A stretch of 64,000 nucleotides of DNA, from assembly GCA_023105745.1 (NCBI GenBank), contig JALGQZ010000002.1:43200497-43264496 (forward strand), given 5' to 3'. The number at the start of each line of letters is the position of its first letter. Position 1 is the stretch's first letter. The translations under genes and the position numbers were made by a program. The DNA is from Austropuccinia psidii (Eukaryota; Basidiomycota; Pucciniomycetes; Pucciniales; Sphaerophragmiaceae). A model generated the notes under the pieces. That model saw nothing but the letters and a program-made list of their open reading frames with translations. It searched no databases and was not told the DNA's origin. Below, one piece after another: positions 41,429-53,700 of the stretch.

Positions 41429-44150
41429 ACACCAGGGCATTTTCTGTGTTACTGGCAGGCCAGTCATCATACCTTATGCCTAAAAAAAGTCTTGAATGTT
41501 GCTTATATGTTCCTGAGGGGTTGAATATAAGTTCCTATTATATTCCTGAAATATAACTATGTCATGAAAAAGCAATGTTTTTTCAATTCCATGATATTGA
41601 GTTTAGGGGAAGTTCTCATTATGTTGAAGGAAACTATTTCAAATTTGTATAGTTTTAATTACAATCAAATCAAAATATCATAGCTCTCCAAACTCTTTTC
41701 TGAGTGTTAGAGGTTGAGTTATGTATCCCTTCTATTTTGTTAATTACGTTTAGCTTTATGCAAATGAGATAATTTTTTGAAGGTCTTTTTTGGATTTTCA
41801 TAATGGAGTGCCATAAAAATAATAGAATAAAACCACAATTATCAAATATATATAAGGGAAATATTGATATAGCTATAGAGGAGAAGTGTCTATCCAGAAA
41901 AGCTGAATATTAAATGCTGAAAATTGTATTAAGAGCGCAAAAAAACAAGGATCTTACTTCTTAATAATGTCAAATATGAGTAATAAATTAAACCCTCTGC
42001 CATGCTTAAAGTAAATTATATTACATTTCAGATTGAGAAATTGGGTTGAGAGATTAACTGAAGGCCAAAACAAACTTCAACAATTCTCAGAAGCTCTTAC
42101 CAGCATGAGATATTTTAATAAATTATTTAACAATAAAACTTGCAGAGTAAATATTACACACATTACTTTAGGCATAATTTCATATTTTACAGCTATTTAG
42201 ACCCCACAAACCCATATATATTTGACCATTTCACAGGTTTTCACTAAGTTTTTCATACCACATACCCCTAACAGAGTTGTAAGAAAGGATTAGGAAGCTT
42301 TTTGGAACAGATGGAGAAAACAAGCCCCAAAACATGGAAGAATACAAGGGGCATTTCCTGAGGTCCAAAAGTAGCTATTTTGGCTGGTTTTGGGATTTTT
42401 TCCTTCAATCGGCCATAGTAGACCCCAAGAAAAAGGTCCCACTTCGTAGAATGAATATTCTATACAGTTTTATGAAAGTGATTATGTATTCTACAGGTTT
42501 TCAGACACCCAGAATGTATCATTTAGCCCATGTTTGGCCATTTCAGGGGGCTTTCACTTGGTTTTGCATGGGAAATCTCCCTAAATAAGATCTCCCACGG
42601 TTTCGGGGGTTGTTCATAATAGCTGGAGTGAACAACCCCTTAAACCGTGGGATAATACACCAGGGGGGTGCCTTAGGGTCCATAAAATCTATATTTGACA
42701 GTTTTGGGGGTTTTTACTCACTTGAGCATAGTACAGCTCAAGTGAAAAAATCCAATTTTTGGAAAAAATACTTCATAGTGTACTTTGAAGAACATTATGT
42801 ATTCAAAATACATGTAGACTCCATAAACCAATACTATGGCACAAATCTGGCAATTTCATAGGGTTTTCAGGGTAAAACCCCCACAATAAGGTTTCCCATG
42901 GGTCTGAAGGGGGTTTTATAATAGCCGTAGTGAACAAGCCCACAAACCTGTGGGAGAAGAAGCTACGGGGAATTTTCCAGAGTCCAGAAAACCCATTTTT
43001 TCTATTTTTGAGGGTTTTCACCTGATTGGCCACAGTAAATCCCAAGAAAAAATGGCTAATTTGTTGGAAGAAAATATACCAAAAGGTTCTTTTCCAATTA
43101 TTCTGTATTTGAAAGCTTTTTGGACACCCCAAACCCCCTCTTTGGCACCAATTTAGCCATTTCACAGGGTTTTCACCAAGTTTTCAAAAGTAACTCTTGC
43201 AAAATCAGCCTTGAGAGAGTCCAGGGGTTGATTTCAGTAGCTTTATCAAACAAGTTCCTAAACCCAGGGGATGGCCTTAGTTTCCAAAAATCTATTTTTG
43301 ACCGTTTTGGAAGGGTATTTAATAAATTTACCATAATAAACCCCCCAATATAAATGATTGATACAGTCTTGTCATGGGATGCTGCTTTTGAGAGATTTTC
43401 AAAGCCCCAAAATATACTTCAAGGCACAAATTTGGGCATTTAATGGGTTTTTCACTGATTTTTCCATGGTAAAACCCCTAAAAAAGGTCTCCTCTTCATT
43501 TGTGGTATTTTATACCATTCTTTATGTTTCAATAATATTAGATCTTTCCAACACAAAATATTTTAACAAACAGTTTCTCTGTAAGTGATCTTACCAAGTA
43601 GGCACTTACATTTTTTAAACAATTTTGATGATCTTATCAAAGAAAATAGTTTTAATCATAGCTATTTAAATAAATTATAGATTTAAAGTACTGGTAATTT
43701 ACAGAATTATTTTTTTGTATTTATCTTTAATAATCATTCTTAAAAGCTATAGAAATCAAATCAATATTTTATCTACAGGAATGAAGATTTATTTTTACAT
43801 ATTGAAGGGAAATGTTGAAAAAGAGTATTTCAGGCTCAAGTCACAGCTTTAACTTATTTTACATATTTTCTTGAATTTATTTCTTTTGAGCTCATCTGAG
43901 GTATAGTTTATAAATAATTTCATTTATTTTCATTATATAGCCTCATGAACTTCATCTTTTAGGGTGAGCTACAAAAATAATTTGTAAAATATTGCAAAAA
44001 CATCAATAATAATTATATATCAGGGTAACTTCAAAAAGATTTATGAGAATTATTTGAGAACATTAAGATAAATACAAATCTATCTTATGGGATCAATGCA
44101 AGCAACAATATATCACTGGCTATCCAGTTACATAAAAAATGCCCTGGTGT
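41429..44150. mobile_element. Candidate DNA-transposon relic P with ~45-bp terminal inverted repeats
   Basis: The left end starts ACACCAGGGCATTTT and the right end finishes AAAATGCCCTGGTGT. The similarity extends inward for about 45 bp (shared ACTGG and GCCAGT further in). No transposase or other coding sequence inside. The interior contains the ~300-bp tandem array. No clear target duplication seen. A second right end (57014-57056) exists because of the tandem duplication. Confidence 0.4.
42190..43500. repeat. Divergent ~300-bp tandem repeat array
   Basis: Unit markers recur at about 42363, 42679, 42982 and 43282: a (G/T)TCCA-AAA...CTATTTTTG...GTTTTGG-GG motif, spacing about 316, 303 and 300. 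Each is followed by a GCCATAGTAAACCCCAAG-like motif and by GGCACAAATTTGGCCATTT...GGGTTTTCAC. A partial unit is visible at about 42190-42260. ORFs in this stretch are shadows of the repeat. The last unit is also present after D (56244-56420). Confidence 0.7.
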
Positions 44151-44198
44151 CATGAAAAAAAGCTATCCCCGCCAGTGGGAGTAGCAGGTCCAACCTGA
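44151..44198 (+). repeat. Inverted-repeat end Q-left (copy 1)
   Basis: CATGAAAAAAAGCTATCCC...AGCAGGTCCAACC. Present again at 57057-57103 and, inverted, at 62569-62616. It stands back to back with the right end of candidate P. Confidence 0.55.
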
Positions 44199-45756
44199 GT
44201 CTGAACATTGGTTCTAAATTTAAAATATTTTTCCAGATACTTTCAGCCACATATTTGAAAATTGAGAATTTTACCCAATTTAAAGATTATATTATGCAAT
44301 TTCCATGATATTTGTTTGTCTCATTATACATACTATGTTCACTATTCATTAATTTCAGGGGGCATTGAATGGAGCTCATTTAAGAAAGGAAAAGAAGATT
44401 CTCTCATTGAGATCTTGGTAAAATATACACATTGACTTCATTTTCACCACTTATTGAAAGAATAAACTCACTTCACATGTGCAACCATTCCAAAAGCATT
44501 AATTTTAAACTTTTGTTGGAAGAAAAACTTCAATTTATAAAAAGAAATCTTTAAATAAATGAAACATTCCATTATTTTGGATATCTTATTATATCTTTTA
44601 TGAAATTTTAAAATTTAGAACCAAAGGATTAATTTTCTTCTTGACAAATACACAATTCATTTTCTTATCACTCATTCATATCCAATATTTATGTCAAAAG
44701 CCCTCATTCCACAATTAATTGAAGCTTAATCTATAGCTCTTTATATTTGTAAATCTGGGGAAGTATTCTTTCTTTTGAGTATTTTTCCACTTCTTTTGAT
44801 TCTTGAAGATAGTTTTCTAAGTCTATTCTTCTGGCTTCATATGCTTTTTCCAATTTATTGAGAAATTTTGATCATGAAAGGTATTTTTCAACTTCAATTT
44901 ACTAGTGTGATTTGTTTTATAATTCTTCAAATAGATCCCAATGGTACTTATGAGGGTTAACATTTTTTTTCTTCAATATTGCTACATGTTGTTCTGAATA
45001 CTTCATCATTATTCACTTTCAATCCATTTCCTCATAAAGTTTGCTCTACAAAAATTTGCAAAAAATGCAAGTATTGAATTTTTATGGTTCCCATTTATGT
45101 CTCAAACTCTTCACTTCTCATATTAGTTATTTATTTCCATAACTGTTTATTTCTTCTCTTAAATTCTTCTTTGTAGCTGAAATCTAATTAATTGTGAAAT
45201 TTCTTTCAAAAAAAATGCAAATAATAAAAATGAGGAAGTTTGTTCAACAGTAAAAAATCACATTTCTTTTTCAAATTTGAATATTTTCTTTCTCTTTTTA
45301 TTTTATTTAGAATTTGGTTTCTTACTAAGTTTTAGATTTTTATGGTATTTATGCTGACTTGTTTTTTACTTCTTGGGAAAAATTGCCTTTTTTTTTAAAT
45401 TTTTTTTATTTCTTTTCACTTTTCATAATTTTGTAAAAAACTTTGTAACTCTTTCTTCCCTTTGATATTTCTTTATTTTTTTATTTTATCATTTTTCTTA
45501 ATTATTTTAAACAAAAAAATATATTCAGTTTTCCATTTTACTCTATCCATTGGTGTATTTTTCTTTTTTTGAATTATTTTACTGTGTTTTTTTATTTTTT
45601 TTCTCTATTCTTTTCAAATTTTAAGCTGGTTAAGTTTTATTTCAATTATATTTTTTTTAATTTCATTTTTTCTTTTAATTAAATGATTTATTTTCAAAAA
45701 ATTCAATTTTGAAGTTCTTTTGAATTTAATTTTTTTTTGTATTTATTTTTTTGGCG

Positions 45757-45802
45757 GCAGAAACTGAAAATCAGTTCAAAAGCACTGATTTTGAGTTTCT
45801 GC
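45757..45802. other. Hairpin at strand-composition switch (copy 1)
   Basis: Stem GCAGAAACTGAAAATCAGT against ACTGATTTTGAGTTTCTGC, 18 of 19 pairs, 8-base loop. About 550 bases to the left are T-rich, about 800 to the right A-rich. Confidence 0.65.
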
Positions 45803-45904
45803 ACGCAAAAAAGAAAATCAAAAGAAAAATCAATAAGCTTACAAATAAGAAAAAAACCAAAATCATGAAATTTTTCTCAAATTTGAAATTTAAAAAGTTA
45901 AAAG

Positions 45905-46190
<286 letters not shown>

Positions 46191-46673
46191 TAAAGAAAAG
46201 AAACAAAAGAAGTAAAATTACAACATCAATCACACCAACATTTCAATCCCAAAATCTCAATATTAAAAAAATTCAAAGAATATCAAATTCAAAAAACAAT
46301 AAAATAATAATAGAAAAAAATTATTAAAAATTAATCAAAATGAAAAAAAAATTAAAAAAAAAGAAAGAAATTATGAGACAATCAAATGAAATTAAAAATT
46401 AAATTAAGCCATAAATTCAAAAATTCAGCAAAGAATAAGAGAATGCAAGAATAATAATTTAAAAAATGAAGGAAACAGTAATGAAAACCATGTGCAAATT
46501 CCAAATATCAAAATGATTACAATTTTCTTGATTAAATATGGAAATCTTGTAACAAAAAATCACATCAAAAGACAATTAGAGATCTTAATGAAGATAAAAT
46601 TAATTAGAAACTTATTGAAAAAGGTTTAGACTATGTTTTACCATTGTGTAAGGGGATTTAATAAATTGACCAT

Positions 46674-48073
46674 TGTCAGCCTGTGACTCAAAACCAGAGC
46701 ACAAGCATGACAGCCAAATACTGTAAATCAATGGTATAGCCAAGAAACCACCAAAACATGGAGCTGAGCCAAATCAGCTCAAAAGGTATTAAACAAAAGA
46801 GGAGACTCAACCCTTTCCAAATACTCAAATCCCATTATCATAGGATAAAGAATAACAGCGCTATTCCTGCTCAAAGTTGGTGCTGAGCATAAACCTTAAT
46901 TTTCACCTCTCATCTGAAATACAGAGGAAGAGGCTTATCCCCATCAAATGGGTATTCGAAATGGAGCTCTACCTCAGGGCTATCCAATGGTACTAGTGGA
47001 ACTGGGCTAGCACCAGAATTACAGAAGTCATGACCAAAATAAGGTCAAATAAGGGTGATTAAAATATTCACCTCCCATCTGACTTCTACAGTTTTAGTAT
47101 GAGATACCTAAAGTGGGGTCTTTTTAAAAAGAGAACAATCAGGGGTATCTGATGGTTCCATCCACTTCCCTGTATCTCATCTAGAACAAATGATATGGAG
47201 CAAACAATCTCCATACAGTTTTTGGACAAATCATAAATGTGTATAAGAAAACTTGTACATGGCATACCTTTGATATATTTAATTATAACAATACCAAATG
47301 AGGTACCATTGTGTAGGAAACATTAAGGGATACTCAATGAACCAACTTTAAGCTTTACATTTCAAAAACGGACAAAGGTATGGCAGTTTTAAGCTCAAAA
47401 TCCCACAATTAGACCAATACAGTCTTACTGTGGGATATTCTCCCATAAGTATGATTATGAGGTTTCAAATAGACAAAAGAGCTTTTTTATACTCCAATAC
47501 TGGGGTCCCATACAGATTCTGTACAGAATTCTATGTGTAACACATGTCAGAATCAGGCTATGTGGTCCCCAGATAAAACATTTTAGCCTGTATTGGTGAA
47601 AACTGCCCAGATGTGGTTTCAAAACCACATCTGAGCCCACTACAGGCTATACAGGCTTTGTGAAAACCACAATCCAGTACTTGGGGGTGAAAAATCTTCA
47701 CTTCCTCTACCTGAAAAGGTCTAGAAGCCTTTTCACCCCATTTTAGGATAAAAAGGGGCCTTTTAACATCCAGAAAAGGTTTCCTCATCCTGCTCTTGAG
47801 TTCCTATGTAGTAAAACTGTCAAAAACAGTTATAGTCTTGGAAATTAACCAGGTTATACTTTAAACTTAAGTATTTTAGCTCTTATTATAGTAACCCAAC
47901 TGGCAAGACTGCACCCAGGGCTTTCAGCAGCGCTCACCACCACTATTATACAATAGTAAAGCCCTTTTATTCTTTTAAATCAAACTCTTTTCAAACTATT
48001 TCTCACCATGTCACAGTCATAGCTAAATCTTGTAAAGACTGTTATAGACCTTTATCAGAAACTCAGCCTGACA
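46674..48073 (+). repeat. Element D 5' LTR (1400 bp)
   Basis: TGTCAGCCTGTGACTC to CTCAGCCTGACA. The family palindrome is at 47608-47633 and TACAGATTCTGTACAG near 47512-47527. Confidence 0.95.
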
Positions 48074-48675
48074 TTTGGGGGGCCTGGCTGTGTTTTCTTT
48101 TACTTTTCGGACCTTAAAAGTGGGTTTTTCTCTTATTTTCTTTATTCTAACAATATTATTTTACCTTTTTTGGGTGTAAATTTTGTAAAAAAAAAGACAA
48201 AACATATCTTATATATATGTATTCTTCAGTGGTATATGTTATATACCACTATCCTATATCTTTTTTAATTATATTGTTGCATGGTTTATTATCACTTAAT
48301 CACCGGAAAGCCCTTATTTTTGGCATTTTTCACATATAAAAACACTTTAAGCCATTAACAAGAGTCCCTTTTTAATTAAAAAGGACACCTCTTACTGTCA
48401 AACCAACAGTTGAGGTGTGGTTGGGTGTATTGTTAATATCAATTACCCATTACATAACCACCTTTAAGATTACACTTGCTAACTACAAGTTAATCTGGGA
48501 GATACTGGTGTACAAACTGTATTTCTGGAATAGAACGGTTAATCCAATTACACTGTCATTATACAGGGGCATATTGTAGTAATATACAAGCCCAGAGGCC
48601 ATTCTTAGATGTGCAAACAGCACTTTTTAAGAAGTCTTAACTGAAATTAAGCCCCCTTTTTCCTGTCTAAATCAG
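48074..48675 (+). other. Element D primer site and leader with splice acceptor
   Basis: TTTGGGGGGCCTGGCTG follows the LTR (probable primer-binding site). The rest is non-coding and ends with a pyrimidine-rich CCCTTTTTCCTGTCTAAATC-AG acceptor immediately before ORF0. Confidence 0.55.
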
Positions 48676-49013
48676 TGGAAGAAAACTACATCCCACTAGA
48701 GACCCAGTCACAGGCCAACACACCAGTGACACCCTCAGAACCAGAGGGCAGCAAGGGCAAAGGAAAGAGTCACAGTGAAGGCCTCATAACAGAAAAAAAG
48801 TGGACACCCATTGCCACTTGGAGGAATAGAAAACCACAAAACTCTGCTTCAATACAAGGTAAACCAACCTTAACAACTTGTACAGGGAAGATTACCATAA
48901 TTAACCCAGTTGTAACCTCTAAAGGAAAATTGCCAAAAGCAGTAGACAACAAATTTGTACAAGGCACAGTAAAAGGTAAATACCCCAAGAACATAAAGTT
49001 TTTGACTGCTTGA
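48676..49013 (+). CDS. Element D ORF0
   Basis: About 112 codons, open without an ATG at its start; it begins at a splice acceptor (AG at 48674-48675), so an upstream exon should supply the start. Nearly the same protein as B 8036-8373. Lys/Thr/Ser/Pro-rich, no known motif. It ends 10 bases before the gag ATG. Conservation between two decayed copies suggests it was under selection when the family was active. Confidence 0.6.
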
Positions 49014-49023
49014 AAACACTAGT

Positions 49024-49380
49024 ATGTCACCTGTACACCCCAGAGACCTTGGCTTCCAAAGGAACCAGCCAGAGGACATAGAAGGCTTGTCCAGAACCAG
49101 AACATCTAGAAGAAGACACCTTGGACACAGTGGTGGATGGCAAGACACTGAGGGAAATCATACCCACTCTGCCATTCACTTTCCAATTCAACAGGAACCT
49201 CAAACCAGTGGACTGGAAAGATATGGATCAAGTTCTTCAGATCCATCAACTCCTCAAAGATTTATTTCAAAGGAGAATGGACAACAAGAGGTTCAACCTG
49301 GCATCCCACTGGGAAGAACTTGGAGCAAGTTGCCAGAAGATCTGTCTCAAGTAAAAGAGACTTCAAAGACCTTATGGTAA
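49024..49380 (+). pseudogene. Element D gag N-terminal part (frame 0)
   Basis: 118 codons beginning MSPVHPRDLGFQRNQPEDIE, matching B. It ends prematurely at an indel near 49345-49380 where B reads on. Low-complexity Ser/Gln/Arg-rich. Overlapped in +1 by the next entry. Confidence 0.6.
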
Positions 49381-49724
49381 TCACCAAAGGTTGCAATCCC
49401 ACTAGGCAGTTCAGACTCCTGGAGGTGAGGGCAAACAGTATAAGGGAGAATCAAAGCACTATCCAAGCTATAAAAGAACAACTGACCCAGACAGGGCATA
49501 GTCAGATTCCTTCAGGCTCACAAGAAGTAGACCAAACCAGCTCTCCAGTGGCTTCACACAATTCAAGAACCAACATAACAGTGGCCAAGACTCACCATTC
49601 TTCACAATCTCAGGAAGCTTCCAAGAGAAGAAAAGGACATAAGGGCAAAAAGAAGACCACCTTCAACCAAAGGAAGAGAGAGCCAGACCCAATGATCCAG
49701 AAGCTGTTGGTTTTAGTGAAATAA
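49121..49724 (+). CDS. Element D overlapping +1-frame ORF
   Basis: Two pieces, 49121-49354 and 49320-49724, joined across one small indel near 49345, give about 195 codons. Segments: KPVDWKDMDQVLQIHQLLKD, FKDLMVITKGCNP, a RENQSTIQAIKEQL helix, a Ser/His-rich stretch, KRRKGHKGKKKTTFNQRKRE and an end DPMIQKLLVLVK. The gag frame over the same DNA is also open in B and A. This is the most complete copy of the overlapping ORF in the window. Basic C-terminal part could bind nucleic acid; that is inference. Confidence 0.6.
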
Positions 49725-50758
49725 GTACACCAGAACCATAAGTAGTTGTACATAACTCTAGAATCAGTAGTATTATTAATAGAAATATTACCCCCACTCA
49801 GATTGAACATAGTTTTTTCACACCTGAGAGTAACCTAAACAGTGATGCATTGTGGTTAGAAACGTCCCAATATGCTGAGTAAACTCAAAATCAGTTTTCA
49901 GAATTTGAAGCAAGCCATGAGAGGATGAAAAAACTGACAGCCTCAATGGACAAAATTGTTAAAGCCCTTCAAGAAGGAAATTCTTAATTGAGCAAAGCCT
50001 CTGAAGAAACCAACAAAATACTGAATCTAGTCTTTGAATAACAGCACCACAGCAAAAGGGACAGGGATTGTCTGGATCAAGACATGAACAAACTGTTCAA
50101 TGTCTACCATAACATGAAGCCCCAACCACAAGGCCATGTTATGGATATTCCATATCACAAGATGACATAAAACCAGATGCCATGTTTATGAATAAGGCAA
50201 GATCTCCATCACAATACCAGGATAGAGATAATATGTCTTATTCAGAGAAAGAAGCCTTGAAACAGCTTCCTGAGGCCTCAAGCTGGCCCAAATTCTCTGG
50301 AACAGGAGAATAGGATAATATGGAGCTCATAGATTATATTGATGGACTCTTCATTTATGTACCAAGAATACCAGACTACTGGATCACTGCTAGACTTAAT
50401 ACAGAATTCAAAGTACATGCTAGTATATGGTACACAGAAATGAAAGAAATCCATGGTGGAGGAGTCAAATCATCCAAAAGTACAGCAATGGTACTTGGAT
50501 ATGGCAAAAGATCATGTCATTTGAAAATGAAAATTATTCAGTGGACAAAGATCCGTATTTATTGTGTCTTAAACCGTCTAAAAGACGCAAAGCCGTTAAT
50601 CCTCAAATGAACATTCATATGAGGAATCACAAACTCCTGACATAAATGCTAGAAGAACTAGAGCATGCAGTGAAATTTAGATGCAACCAAAATTGCATTC
50701 TAGATGACATTGCAAATACCTTACAAGATTTAAGGAAAAGAAAAAACAGCCTTTCAGG
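49725..50758 (+). pseudogene. Element D gag, coiled-coil and capsid-like part
   Basis: Recognisable in pieces: an ASHERMKKLTASMD-like coiled coil about 49910-49960, KEALKQLPEASSWPKFSGTG at about 50250-50310, IPDYWITARLNTEFKVHASI at about 50368-50430. A deletion at about 50455 removes the RRNWPW segment and shifts phase. Several stops. Confidence 0.7.
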
Positions 50759-53700
50759 GTGGAGCTTAAAGACAAATTCATGGAAATGGTGGCAGAAGTG
50801 GCCAAGAAAAGAAATTCTTGTCACAATTGTGGCTCAAGAGACCACTATGGCAACAACTGTCCAAAGGCAAAGAAAAAATTCTATGCCATTGAGAAAGTCC
50901 CAGAGGAGGAATCCCCAACAGATGAGTCTGAATCAGACTCTATGGGAGATGCCATCAGAGAACAATCAGATTAAGAGAAAGACTCAAGGGAAGAATACCT
51001 AGTGGAATACCAAGAGGAAACCCCACTAGAAATCCAGGATATACAGTTGGAAGCAGGCATTCCACAAGACACTGCCAATAAAAACTTGTGCAAACATACA
51101 CGGGATTCACAAAAATTCCTGGTCACACCAACCAGAGGAATGGCATACATACATGGGACAGCCACAAAAATGACTTTTTGCATTTACAATGCTCAACACT
51201 CATTGATAATTGACAGTGGGGCAAACTGCTCCATAGTGGCCACAAATTATCTAGAAGACCACTTCTCAGATTGGGAAAAGAAACTCTTGCCAACCAAGGC
51301 AAAGAACTTCAAAAGTCCTTCAGGGAAGATGACTTCCATTGGGAAAATTATCAAAGAGATAATTATACCCCATAGAAAGGGTAATATCAGACTCAACCTA
51401 GAGCTCGTAGTGCTTGATGATGCCCACATCCAAGGGCTCTTACTGGGGACATATTACCAGAGGATGTATGGTATTGATATTTACAATAGTAAAAACAGGC
51501 ACATTACCATTGGTACCAACAAGGAAAAGAAATTTTCACTTGATATATACCAAATATCTGCCCGGGATCCACTGGAAGAACTACTGAATGAACTCAGAAA
51601 GGGCCAGTTTAGCACTACCCTCACCAGTAAACAGAAACTGCACTTACTGAAGATGCTGAGAAAGAACACACCAGCATTTGCCATTGGTGAAGAACTCCTA
51701 GGAAAAATTAGAGGCCATTATATAGAGCTATATCTGGATGTGGAAAGACCTTATCCACCCATGCTCAGGAGACCTCTATACCCAGCAAGTCTTGAAACCA
51801 GGAAGGAAATTGAAAAACATATCAATGAACTCCTGGACATGGATGTCATCAGAATGATTGGAAACAATGAAATAGTGGAAATTACTACTCCTTTTCTGAT
51901 CACCTGTCATGATGGCAAGGCTAGGCTCTGTAGAGATTTCACAGCTCTGAATAACTACACAAAAGCTGAAAGGTACCCAATACCCAGGATACCTCATGCC
52001 TTAGACAAACTGGTAAAAGCCAAATACATAACCAAGATGGATTGTATGAAGGTTTTCCACCAGAATGGAGTTAAACCAAACTCCATTAAATTACTCAGAA
52101 TTATGTTCCATATGGGCATATATGAGTATACCAGGATGCCATTTGGCATCAAAAATGCACCAGCCCACTTCCAAAGGATGATGGACACAATATTTCAAGA
52201 AGAAATACTGGAAGGCTGGATGGTAGTATATATTGATAACATCATTATATACTCAGAGACATGGGAAGACCATGTGCAATACATAGACAAAGTGCTAAGT
52301 AAATGCATACCCATCAACCTTAAAATTTCACTTAAAAAGTGCAATTTTGGATAACAAGAGCTACTAGCTCTAGGAAATAACGTCTCAGGTCTTAGTCTGG
52401 CAATTGACCAGAAAAAAGTAGCAGAAGTACTGCAAAATCCAGTACCAAGAAACATCAAAGAGATTAAATCTTTCCTTGGGTTTGCTAGCTACTATACAAA
52501 CCACATCAATCGTTTTTCCCACATAACTAGTAGTTTATACAAGTTGTGTTCAAAAGATGTAGTTTTTGAAACTACCAAGGAAAGAAGGGATGCATATGAG
52601 AGGATCAAACATGAGCTCACAAATGCACCTGTACTCATCTTGCCTGACTTTGAACTACCATTCAAGTTATACATATATGCAGCATGTAGCCAAGGCTTGG
52701 GAGCAGCCCTTTACTGGAGAAAAATTGTAGATGGTGAACCAAGAGAGGGAGTAATGTGTTACATCTTTAGGCAACTGAAAGATTCAGAAGCCAGGTATGG
52801 GGCCAGCCAGACAGAATGTCTATGCTTAGTCTGGGCTGTAGAGAAACTCCTTTATTAGTTGAAGGGTGCAGTCTTTGAAGTCTACACAGACTTCACATCC
52901 TTGAAGTCTTTACTGAACATGAAGACTACCAATAGACACATGCTGAGGTGCCAAATAGCCATCCAGTAGTATAGAGAGAATATGACCATCATATACAAAG
53001 AGGGTAAAAGTCATATCAATGCAGATAGCCTCAGCAGATGGCCACTGGATAATGTCAAAATCAACCCAGATTATGACTCTTAAGTAGAAGCCAAAATTCC
53101 TATCCATTTCATGGACATAGACAGGAAGAAAAACTTCAGATTTTCTGAGTGGGCACCAGAAAGTGGTACCCCATAAAGTGGGAAAACTAACTCAGAAGGA
53201 ACAGAAACTCCCATACTGGGAATAAGTTCCTCAGAATTTCATACTGAACTTTGCAATGCAGGGATGAAGAGATATTCCAAACACAAACAGTGTGGCATAT
53301 TGTTACAACTCCTTCAAGAAAGGTACAGGAGCCCAGAACTGGAATCCCAGTTAGAGGAACCCTGGTTGAGGGACTATAAGGAAGATAAATTTTTCCTTAT
53401 AGATGGCCTGCTCTACCATATAGAGAAGCACACTAGTGCACTCACAATAATAGACAGAGAACATATATCTTTGATCCTGCAGGAGTGCCATGATTGCCCC
53501 TATATGGGAGACATGAGTGAAGACGGGACCAAAGAAAGGGTAGCAAACACTGCTTGGTGGCCCATATGGGAAGAAGAGTTGAGTGAATAAATCAAAACTT
53601 GTGAAAGATTCCAAAAGGCAAATAGAAAACATGGGAAGAGGTATGGGTTACTTCAACACATAGAAGAACCCAAACACCCATGGGAAACCATCAACATGGA

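Noticed and set aside
42334..43588. Run of 68-120-codon ORFs
   Set aside because: They follow the ~300-bp tandem repeat and are not similar to any protein type I know.
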